Positions 1 through 5,238 of a stretch of 5,815 nt of DNA are shown piece after piece (position 1 is the first letter of the stretch; every line of letters starts with the position of its first letter). The notes beneath the pieces were generated by a model, which saw only the letters and a program-made list of their open reading frames with translations, was not told the DNA's origin and ran no database searches. The position numbers and the translations under genes were made by a program. Source of the stretch: Nocardioides sp. (GTDB lineage: Bacteria > Actinomycetota > Actinomycetes > Propionibacteriales > Nocardioidaceae); the NCBI GenBank assembly GCA_023252065.1, contig JAHEXO010000166.1:1-5815 (forward strand). Direction: 5' to 3'.

Positions 1-820
1 TGACCGGGAAGTCACGCAGGAACGACGCACTGGCCCCCGCGAAGGAGTAGATCGTCTGGGCCGGGTCACCCACGACACAGATCTCGTCGCGTCCGCCGAG
101 CCAGAGGTCGAGCAGCGCGGACTGGATCGGCGAGACGTCCTGGTACTCGTTGACGACGAACCACTTGTACTGCGCGCGCACCCGGGCCGCGACGCGCTCC
201 TCGTCGGCCAGCATCCCGGCGGTCAGCAGCAGGACGTCCTCCATGTCCATGCGGGCCTGGGAGCGCTTGACCTCCTCGTAGGAGGTGAACACGCGCGAGA
301 CCGTCTCGGCGTCGAGCGAGGCGACCTCGCGGCCCCGGGCCGGGGCCACGCGGGCGTATTCGTCGGGGCCGACGTTGCTGACCTTGGCCCACTCGATCTC
401 GGAGGCGAGGTCACGCAGCAGCGCCTGGTCGGCTGCTACCCGCAGCCGGCGGGTGGCCGCGGCGACCATCGGCAGCTTGGACTCGGTGAGCGTGGGCAGC
501 TCGCCGCCGTAGGTGGTCGGCCAGAACCACCGGAGCTGGCGCAGGGCGGCGCTGTGGAAGGTGCGCGCCTGCACCCCCGAGGCGCCTAGCCGGTGGAGCC
601 GACCACGCATCTCGCCGGCGGCACGGGTCGTGAAGGTGACCGCGAGCACCTCCGTCGGGGCGTAGAGGCCCTCGGCCACGCCGTGGGCGATGCGGTAGGT
701 GATGGCCCGGGTCTTGCCGCTGCCCGCGCCCGCGAGCACCCGCACCGGGCCGCGCAGCGCCTCGGCCACCTCGCGCTGCTCGGGGTCGAGCGCGTCGAGC
801 AGGTGTGGGGTCTGCGACAC
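1..820 (-). CDS. uvrD2: UvrD2-like superfamily 1 DNA helicase, N-terminal part (runs off window)
   Basis: ATP-dependent 3'-5' SF1A helicase of the UvrD/PcrA type, expected to act in DNA repair. The first 273 residues are visible and the C-terminal part lies beyond position 1. Motifs in order: Q-motif region LDPEQREVAEAL (about 11-22), Walker A AGAGSGKT (30-37), motif Ia VTFTTRAAGEM (61-71), ARTFHSAALRQLRWFWP (85-101), motif II NEYQDVSP (224-231) and motif III VVGDPAQTIYSFAGAS (249-264). The GTG start at 820-818 is preceded by GCAGGAG about ten bases upstream, and the sequence from the start reads straight into the helicase fold. No stop or frameshift is seen. It is divergent from mrx1, as in mycobacteria, which favours UvrD2 over UvrD1. 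The first Walker B acid, normally Asp, is Asn224 (codon AAC at 151-149), which could impair ATP hydrolysis. The assignment to UvrD2 rests on context plus motifs, because the diagnostic HRDC and tetracysteine C-terminal region is out of view. Confidence 0.88.
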   Translation of the reverse strand, partial: MSQTPHLLDALDPEQREVAEALRGPVRVLAGAGSGKTRAITYRIAHGVAEGLYAPTEVLAVTFTTRAAGEMRGRLHRLGASGVQARTFHSAALRQLRWFWPTTYGGELPTLTESKLPMVAAATRRLRVAADQALLRDLASEIEWAKVSNVGPDEYARVAPARGREVASLDAETVSRVFTSYEEVKRSQARMDMEDVLLLTAGMLADEERVAARVRAQYKWFVVNEYQDVSPIQSALLDLWLGGRDEICVVGDPAQTIYSFAGASASFLRDFPV

Positions 821-822
821 GG

Positions 823-849
823 GGGAACAACTCCTGCGAGAGAATGGTT
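823..849 (+). promoter_or_regulatory. Candidate SigR/SigH-type promoter for mrx1
   Basis: GGGAAC (823-828) and GTTG (847-850) are separated by 18 bases. This fits the (G)GGAA(C/T)-N17-19-GTT pattern of the thiol-stress sigma factors SigR (Streptomyces) and SigH (mycobacteria, corynebacteria). Transcription would begin near 856-858, giving a leader of about 90 bases before mrx1. The -35 element sits immediately upstream of the divergent uvrD2 start codon. Mycothiol-linked redox genes are typical members of these regulons, so the target makes sense. The call rests on short motifs only. Confidence 0.45.
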
Positions 850-875
850 GAAGATGGCATCACCGTCGAGGCCCG

Positions 876-892
876 CCGATCCGTGGGATCGG
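876..892. promoter_or_regulatory. Perfect inverted repeat in the uvrD2-mrx1 divergent region
   Basis: CCGATCC (876-882), GTG, GGATCGG (886-892) form a perfect 7-bp-arm inverted repeat. It lies in the presumed mrx1 leader and about 56 bases upstream of the uvrD2 start. It could be an operator for a dimeric regulator of the divergent pair, or a leader hairpin. The CCGATCC core recurs in the tandem repeats at 1230, 1303 and 1378, so it may instead be a relic of the same repeat family. Confidence 0.35.
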
Positions 893-945
893 GCCCGGGA
901 GTCGACGCAGGAACGAGACTAGACGTGAGAAGGGACAACGCCCGG

Positions 946-1197
946 ATGAGTGGCTCGGTCACCATGTACACGACGCCGTGGTGCGGATACTGCCATCGCC
1001 TGCAGGGGCAGATGGACCGCGAAGGCATCAACTACGACGTCGTCGACATCGAGCAGCACCCCGAGGCGGCCGACCTGGTCGAGCAGCTCAACCACGGCAA
1101 CCAGACCGTTCCGACGCTGGTCTACCCCGACGGCAGCGCGATGACGAACCCGTCGGTGATCCAGGTCAAGGACAAGCTCGCCGCGCTCGCGTCGTAA
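946..1197 (+). CDS. mrx1: Mycoredoxin-1 (glutaredoxin-like protein)
   Basis: Small cytosolic thioredoxin-fold oxidoreductase of 83 residues, expected to reduce mycothiol mixed disulfides on proteins with electrons from mycothiol and mycothiol disulfide reductase. The active site is WCGYC with Cys13 and Cys16; CGYC is the mycoredoxin-1 signature, distinct from the CPYC of classical glutaredoxins. The cis-proline motif TVPT is at 54-57 and the conserved C-terminal DGSAMTNPS at 62-70. The length is close to that of mycobacterial Mrx1 (Rv3198A). The ATG at 946 is chosen because MSGSVTMYTTPWCGYC gives the short first strand expected for the fold, and AGAAGGGA (928-935) provides a ribosome binding site ten bases away. 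The frame stays open further upstream, but that would put meaningless residues ahead of the fold. It is divergent from uvrD2 and convergent with nudC, the same arrangement as in mycobacteria. Control by a SigR/SigH-like factor is suggested by the promoter candidate at 823-849. Confidence 0.94.
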   Translation: MSGSVTMYTTPWCGYCHRLQGQMDREGINYDVVDIEQHPEAADLVEQLNHGNQTVPTLVYPDGSAMTNPSVIQVKDKLAALAS

Positions 1198-1202
1198 AGA
1201 AC

Positions 1203-1425
1203 TGAGGGCTGGCGCGCGAGCGCGCTGCGCCGATCCGCTGCGGTCGACCGCCCCGGTTGCGCCGGATCGGTCGGTCCTGAGGCTTGCGCGCGAGCGCGCT
1301 GAGCCGATCCGCTACGGTCGACCGCCCCGGCTCCGCCGCATCCATCGGTCCTGAGGCTTGCGCGCGAGCGCGCTGCGCCGATCCGCTGCGGTCGACCGGC
1401 CCGGCTCCGCCGCGTCGGTCCGTCC
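1203..1425. repeat. Three tandem copies of a 74-75 bp palindrome-bearing unit
   Basis: Copies lie at 1203-1277 (75 bp), 1278-1351 (74 bp) and 1352-1425 (74 bp). Each opens with TGAGG and ends with GGTCC or CGTCC. Each carries GCGCGCGAGCGCGC (1212-1225, 1286-1299, 1360-1373), two 6-bp self-complementary arms around GA. Each also carries the palindrome CGGTCGACCG (1241-1250, 1315-1324, 1389-1398), extended to GCGGTCGACCGC in copy 1. Copies 2 and 3 are most alike; copy 1 has one extra base near its start and the most differences. In copy 1, CCGATCCG (1230-1237) and CGGATCGG (1263-1270) also pair around the central palindrome. The array fills almost the whole gap between the convergent mrx1 and nudC genes and ends eight bases before the nudC stop codon. 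There is no T-rich tract, so it is not a classical terminator, but its structure could still block read-through. No open frame in it resembles a protein. Confidence 0.9.
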
Positions 1426-1432
1426 TCGCTCT

Positions 1433-2338
1433 CTACCAGGAACCTGGCAGCGGCCCGCCGTACCAGTCCTCGACGAGCGAGCGTGAGATCGAGACGCCGC
1501 CGGGGAGCACGAGCGAGCCGGCCTCGGCCTCGGCCCTCATCTCGGCCCGCGTGAACCACCGCGCGTCCTGGATCTCGATGCCGTCGACCTCGATGTCGGT
1601 GACCGTGGCGCGGCCGCGGAAGCCGAGCATGAGGCTGGCCGGCAGCGGCCAGGGCTGGTTTCCGAAGTAGGTGACGTCGCCGACGACGACCCCGGTCTCC
1701 TCGGCGACCTCGCGTCGTACGGCGTCCTCGAGCGTCTCGCCCGGCTCGAGGAAGCCGGCCAGCGTCGAGTAGCGCCCGGCCGGCCAGGAGTCCTGCCGGC
1801 CCAGCAGGATTCGCTCGTCCTCCGCACCCGCCTCGCCCGCGGTGATCGCCATGATCACCGCCGGGTCGGTGCGCGGGAACTGGCGGCGGTGGCACTCGCG
1901 ACACTCCAGCTCGTGCCCGGCGAGCCGCGGCTCGAGCCGTCCACCGCAGCGCGGGCAGTGCCGGGTGGCGAACAGCCACTCCGCGAGGCCCAGCGCGTGC
2001 AAGACCAACGGCGCGCGGTCGATGCCGTCGGCGGCGAGGTGAGGCAGCAGAGAGCGCAGCCCCACCCACTCCTCCCCGGCGTACGACGGGTCTGCGACGA
2101 GCGCGAACCACACGACGCCGTCGTGCTCCCCGAGCAGGACCCGGGTGCCGTCGGCCGGCGCCTCGTCGGGAGCGACCCAGGCCACGGCTCCGTCGACCGG
2201 GCGTACACGGGTGCCCGCCACAACGAGGACGCGTGTCGTCGGGTCGGACCAGGCGGCGTCCAGCCACTCCTGGTCTGCCCGCCGCTCACCGTTGCGGGCG
2301 TGCGGGTGGGCGGCCAGCTCGAGGTGCGGGTAGCTCAC
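1433..2338 (-). CDS. nudC: NAD(+)/NADH diphosphatase, NudC-type Nudix hydrolase
   Basis: Cytosolic hydrolase of 301 residues that splits NADH/NAD(+) into NMN(H) and AMP; in E. coli NudC also removes NAD caps from RNA. The N-terminal half is the variable NudC-like domain. A Cys4 zinc ribbon follows, CPRC (128-131) and CREC (146-149). The Nudix box is intact from Gly195 through Glu201, Arg209, Glu210, Glu213, Glu214 and Gly216. The NADH-specific motif downstream, consensus SQPWPFPxS, appears as NQPWPLPAS (227-235), so two positions differ. The GTG at 2338-2336 is preceded only by a weak GCGGGAC ribosome binding site, but MSYPHLELAAHPHARNG is a plausible family N-terminus. It ends at a TAG eight bases from the tandem repeat array. 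The cupredoxin-like gene lies 87 bp upstream on the same strand, with a hairpin between, so nudC probably has its own promoter or depends on read-through. The mrx1-nudC convergence is conserved in mycobacteria (Rv3198A/Rv3199c). Confidence 0.93.
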   Translation of the reverse strand: MSYPHLELAAHPHARNGERRADQEWLDAAWSDPTTRVLVVAGTRVRPVDGAVAWVAPDEAPADGTRVLLGEHDGVVWFALVADPSYAGEEWVGLRSLLPHLAADGIDRAPLVLHALGLAEWLFATRHCPRCGGRLEPRLAGHELECRECHRRQFPRTDPAVIMAITAGEAGAEDERILLGRQDSWPAGRYSTLAGFLEPGETLEDAVRREVAEETGVVVGDVTYFGNQPWPLPASLMLGFRGRATVTDIEVDGIEIQDARWFTRAEMRAEAEAGSLVLPGGVSISRSLVEDWYGGPLPGSW

Positions 2339-2363
2339 GTCCCGCAGGTTAGTCCTGGACGTG

Positions 2364-2398
2364 CGACCGGGCCGGAGGCAGCGCCTCCGGCCCGGTCG
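2364..2398 (-). terminator. Strong 16-bp hairpin after the cupredoxin-like gene
   Basis: CGACCGGGCCGGAGGC (2364-2379) and its exact complement (2383-2398) enclose the 3-base loop AGC. The stem starts 27 bases after the TGA at 2428-2426. No run of T follows on either strand, so this is the U-less stem-loop type common in GC-rich actinomycetes. It should end or attenuate leftward transcription before nudC. An mRNA-stabilising 3' structure is the alternative. Confidence 0.7.
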
Positions 2399-2425
2399 TC
2401 GTGATGCCGGGTGTGCGGTCCCCGG

Positions 2426-3298
2426 TCAGTGCAGGTGCACCAGCTGCCACATGCCGTGGAAGAAGTGCGGAGCGCCGTCCATCCGGTCCGGCCAGAAGCA
2501 CTGCAGGAGGTACTCGCCCCGGGGCAGGTGGAGCTTCCAGAGACCGGTCTTGCCGGGCGAGATGACGCCGAGGCCGGAGTTGGCCTTCAGGGCCCAGCTC
2601 GGTTGGCCCTGGGCGCCGGACTTGATGTAGCGCGCGACCTGCCTGGCGGTCGTGCCGTCCTTCACCCGCGAGGCGACGATGAAGTGCGGCTGGTCGGCCT
2701 TGTTGGTGGTCCGGACCCAACCGTCGTGGGGCAGGACGCCCGTGGTGTCGAAGCCGTAGGTGTAGGTGATGATCGACGCGCCGTGGGCCGAGGGAGCTGT
2801 CCGCTTCACCGTGGTCCCGTGCACGTTGAGCTGGCCGAACCCGGCTCCGTCCTGGTCGACGATGATGTAGTTGCCCTTGGCCAGCGAGATGTTGAACCAC
2901 CCGGGCCTTGTGCGGGTCGCCGAAGCGCCGGAGAGCCAGGTGACCTTGTCATCGAGCCGGGCGATCGCTGCCAGCTGCTGCGCCGGAGTCACCCCGGGTC
3001 CGCCGAACGCCTGGCCGATGTCGCTCTGGAGGTCCACCGGCGTGTAGCCCGCGTGCAGCCGCAGGATCTGCAGGACGGCCTGTCCCTTGGCCTTGGTGTC
3101 GACCACCTTGAAGGTGATCTTGCCGGCCCGGACCGACGAGGCGCTGAGGCCGATGGCCGACTCGGAGACCTTGGCCACCACCACGGGGGAGGTAGCAGCT
3201 CTCTCGACGGGACGCGCGGCTTGGGCCGAGGTCGTGCCGAGCGAGGCGATGAACGCGAGGCCGAGGGTCATCCCGGCGGCGGTCAGACGATGTTTCAT
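2426..3298 (-). CDS. Secreted protein with two cupredoxin-like domains, possible copper site
   Basis: Exported protein of 290 residues with a clear Sec signal peptide: basic MKHR, a hydrophobic stretch at about 6-20, and likely cleavage after AQA at 25-27. There is no lipobox Cys or membrane anchor. The mature part seems to hold two related beta-sandwich halves. Half 1 (about 40-165) contains RAGKITFKVVD, an LRLHAGYTPVDLQSDI stretch and FNISLAKGNYIIVDQDG. Half 2 (about 175-290) contains HFIVASRVKDGTTARQVARYI and WKLHLPRGEYLLQCFWPD, then DGAPHFFHGM. The last motif resembles the CFxPxxDGxPHxxxGM ending of plastocyanin-like secreted proteins known to me. Half 2 keeps His205, Cys267, His278 and Met283, the residue types of a type 1 copper site; Cys267 is the only cysteine. 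Half 1 lacks them. The Cys-to-His spacing is longer than in plastocyanin, so copper binding is inferred. The ATG at 3298-3296 has a strong GAGGAG six bases upstream. No physiological role can be named. Confidence 0.85.
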   Translation of the reverse strand: MKHRLTAAGMTLGLAFIASLGTTSAQAARPVERAATSPVVVAKVSESAIGLSASSVRAGKITFKVVDTKAKGQAVLQILRLHAGYTPVDLQSDIGQAFGGPGVTPAQQLAAIARLDDKVTWLSGASATRTRPGWFNISLAKGNYIIVDQDGAGFGQLNVHGTTVKRTAPSAHGASIITYTYGFDTTGVLPHDGWVRTTNKADQPHFIVASRVKDGTTARQVARYIKSGAQGQPSWALKANSGLGVISPGKTGLWKLHLPRGEYLLQCFWPDRMDGAPHFFHGMWQLVHLH

Positions 3299-3517
3299 TC
3301 GTAGCTCCTCTGTGTGGACGGTGCGCCTCCCCGGCCGGGGTTCCGAGTTGACGCGCCCTCATGGTTCAACGTGCGCACAGAGCGACGGATCAGCCTGGAG
3401 GATGATCCTGGGTCCCATAGGGGACACACCGCACGGGCACATGCGGGGCACATCGGTCCCACAGGACGACAGCAGTATCGTCTGCGAGGCGCACCGATCA
3501 CGACGAAGAAGAGGCCG
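3299..3517. other. Divergent intergenic region with short repeats
   Basis: This gap separates the divergent cupredoxin-like and glycosyltransferase genes and should hold both promoters. Visible elements are the palindrome CCCCGGCCGGGG (3329-3340), GTGCGCAC (3371-3378), the 5-bp-arm repeat AGGATGATCCT (3399-3409), the hairpin GTCCC-ATAG-GGGAC (3412-3425), and two direct copies of GGGCACAT (3435-3442 and 3446-3453) spaced 11 bp, one helical turn apart. A possible -10 element TATCGT (3476-3481) faces the glycosyltransferase but has no convincing -35. The frame of the glycosyltransferase stays open from 3314, but this stretch has no recognisable protein character. Confidence 0.5.
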
Positions 3518-4507
3518 ATGACAGCGGACCGAACACCGGACGGACCGGCGGGGCGCCGGCTGGTCGCCTACGTGCTGCCCGTGCACAACGAGGCGGGCGG
3601 GCTCGAGGCCTTCCACTCGGCGCTGCTGACCGCCACCGACAAGCGACCCGACCTCGACTTCGAGTTCGTCTACGTCGACGACGGGAGCCGCGACACGTCG
3701 CTCGACCTGCTGCTGGACCTGCGCGCCGCCGACCCCCGCGTCACCGTGCTCGCCCTCGCGCGCAACTTCGGCCACCAGATCGCGGTCACCGCCGGCCTCG
3801 ACGCGGCCGCGGGTCGCGACGCCGTGATCGTGATGGACACCGACCTGCAGGACCCGCCCGAGGTCAGCCTGCAGCTGATCGAGAGCTGGGAGAACGGCGC
3901 CGACGTGGCCTACGCGCAGCGTCGGACGCGGCGCGACTCGTCGTTCAAGCGCGGCACCGCCTACACGTTCTACTGGCTGCTGACCCGGATGGCCTCGATC
4001 GACATCCCCCGCAACGTCGGCGACTTCCGGCTGATGGACCGCCTGGTCGTCTCCGAGGTGATCCGCTACCGCGAGCACGACCGCTTCCTGCGCGGCATCG
4101 TCGCCCATGTCGGGTTCCGTCAGGAGGCGGTCCCCTTCGACCGCGACCCGCGCTTCGCCGGGTCCTCGTCGTACCCGCTGCGGACGATGCTCAAGCTCGC
4201 CGCCGACGGCATCCTCGGCTTCTCGACGTTCCCCTTGCGGATGATCTCCCGGCTCGGCCTGCTCATCTCGTTCCTGAGCCTGCTCGGAGCGGTCTGGGTG
4301 CTCTGGATCCGGCTCTTCCAGCCGGAGCAGGCCGTCCCGGGCTGGGCCTTCATCGCGGTCGGCATGTTCCTGCTCGGCGGGCTCCAGCTGCTGATGATGG
4401 GCGTGATCGGCAGCTACCTCGGCCGGGTCTACGTCGAGACCCAGGACCGGCCGCTCTACTCCCTGGCGCTGATGGCCCGCGGCCGCGACCACCACGGCCG
4501 CGCGTGA
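3518..4507 (+). CDS. Membrane-anchored family 2 glycosyltransferase (GtrB/DPM1-like)
   Basis: Protein of 329 residues with a cytoplasmic GT-A catalytic domain and two C-terminal membrane helices. Enzymes of this type move glucose, mannose or another sugar from a nucleotide sugar to a polyprenyl phosphate on the inner face of the membrane. Key elements are LPVHNE (20-25), the nucleotide-binding DDGSRD (54-59), the metal-binding DTD at 107-109 within DTDLQDPPE, NVGDFRLMDR (167-175) and FLRGIVAHVGFRQ (190-202). RFAGSSSYPLRTMLKLAADGI (212-232) replaces the usual GxSKY lysine with Ser. Helices lie at about 247-267 and 275-298, followed by GSYLGRVYVETQDRPLY, typical of GtrB-like proteins. The ATG at 3518 follows a purine-rich GAAGAAGAGG and starts just before the fold. 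The stop overlaps the deoD start, so the two are co-translated. No GtrA-type flippase or sugar pathway gene is in view, so donor and acceptor cannot be named. Confidence 0.9.
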   Translation: MTADRTPDGPAGRRLVAYVLPVHNEAGGLEAFHSALLTATDKRPDLDFEFVYVDDGSRDTSLDLLLDLRAADPRVTVLALARNFGHQIAVTAGLDAAAGRDAVIVMDTDLQDPPEVSLQLIESWENGADVAYAQRRTRRDSSFKRGTAYTFYWLLTRMASIDIPRNVGDFRLMDRLVVSEVIRYREHDRFLRGIVAHVGFRQEAVPFDRDPRFAGSSSYPLRTMLKLAADGILGFSTFPLRMISRLGLLISFLSLLGAVWVLWIRLFQPEQAVPGWAFIAVGMFLLGGLQLLMMGVIGSYLGRVYVETQDRPLYSLALMARGRDHHGRA

Positions 4508-5214
4508 GCACCCACATCGCCGCGGCGGCCGGCGACATCGCCCCAGTCGTCCTGATGCCCGGCGACCCGCTGCGCGCCCGCTGGATCGCCGAGACGTTCC
4601 TCGACGAGGCGCAGTGCTACACCGAGGTGCGGGGCATGTACGGGTTCACCGGCACCTGGCACGGCCGGCCGGTCTCGGTCCAGGGCTCCGGGATGGGCCA
4701 GCCGTCGCTGGCGATCTACGCCACCGAGCTCTTCGGCGAGTACGACGTGCAGTCCGTCGTACGGGTCGGGACGTGCGGGGCGCTCAACGAGCGGCTGAAG
4801 GTGCGCGACGTCGTCATCGCGTCGGGTGCCTGCACGAACGCGTCGACGAACCGGATCACCTTCGAGGGGCTCGACTACGCTCCCGTCGCCGACTTCGGGC
4901 TGCTCCGGGCAGCGGTGGAGGTGGCCGAGCAGCGCGGCACCGAGGTCACGGTGGGCCTGCTGTTCGCGACCGACTCGTTCTACAACGAGCGACCCGAACT
5001 GGTGGCGCGGATGGCCGGATACGGGGTGCTCGCGGTCGACATGGAGTCGTCGGCGCTCTACACCCTCGCCGCCAAGCACGCCCGCAAGGCGCTGACCATC
5101 TGCACGGTCTCCGACCACATCGTCACGGGGGCGCAGACGACGGCGCTGGAGCGGGAGCAGACGTTCGGGGAGATGGTCGAGATCGCCCTCGCGGCCGCCC
5201 TCGGGTCCGCCTGA
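4504..5214 (+). CDS. deoD: Purine nucleoside phosphorylase, DeoD (hexameric) type
   Basis: Cytosolic enzyme of 236 residues that cleaves purine (deoxy)nucleosides with phosphate to the free base and (deoxy)ribose 1-phosphate, in purine salvage. It aligns without gaps to E. coli DeoD (239 residues) at the active site. His4, Gly20 and Arg24 are present in MPGDPLRA (18-25), then Arg43, Arg87, Thr90 (Ser in E. coli) in RVGTCGA, Met180 and Glu181 in VDMESSALY, the catalytic Asp204 in TVSDHIVTG, and Arg217. Asp179 replaces Glu179 of E. coli, a conservative change. The GTG at 4504 is fixed by this alignment, which puts His4 in place. GTGA (4504-4507) overlaps the glycosyltransferase TGA, indicating translational coupling; no separate ribosome binding site stands out. 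It converges with adnB, ending 24 bases from that gene's stop codon. Family assignment is firm; the exact base preference is not visible. Confidence 0.95.
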   Translation: MSTHIAAAAGDIAPVVLMPGDPLRARWIAETFLDEAQCYTEVRGMYGFTGTWHGRPVSVQGSGMGQPSLAIYATELFGEYDVQSVVRVGTCGALNERLKVRDVVIASGACTNASTNRITFEGLDYAPVADFGLLRAAVEVAEQRGTEVTVGLLFATDSFYNERPELVARMAGYGVLAVDMESSALYTLAAKHARKALTICTVSDHIVTGAQTTALEREQTFGEMVEIALAAALGSA

Positions 5215-5238
5215 CCTCAGCGGTGCAGGTCATCACCT

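Noticed and set aside
411..1031. Leftward open frame crossing the uvrD2-mrx1 region
   Set aside because: It runs out of frame through uvrD2 and antisense through mrx1; the true helicase frame starts at the GTG at 820-818 and shows every expected motif.
1203..1425. CRISPR array
   Set aside because: The units are directly adjacent with no unique spacers, and the 74-75 bp period is all repeat.
2411..3304. 297-residue open frame antisense to the cupredoxin-like gene
   Set aside because: The opposite strand has a signal peptide, strong ribosome binding site and domain-like sequence; this frame has none and is a GC-rich shadow.
3317..3344. Possible extracytoplasmic-sigma promoter (GGAAC with CGTC) before the cupredoxin-like gene
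   Set aside because: The spacing is too long at 19 bases, and the implied transcription start would fall inside the ribosome binding site.
3314..3517. In-frame upstream extension of the glycosyltransferase (68 extra residues)
   Set aside because: The stretch is rich in Arg, Pro and Gly with no family resemblance, crosses the region with palindromes and direct repeats, and the ATG at 3518 sits properly before the catalytic fold with a purine-rich stretch upstream.
3359..4495. Long 378-residue open frame antisense to the glycosyltransferase
   Set aside because: It lies opposite a well-supported gene; its composition (long runs of Asp, Val, Gly, Arg, Glu) is the usual antisense shadow in GC-rich DNA and shows no fold.
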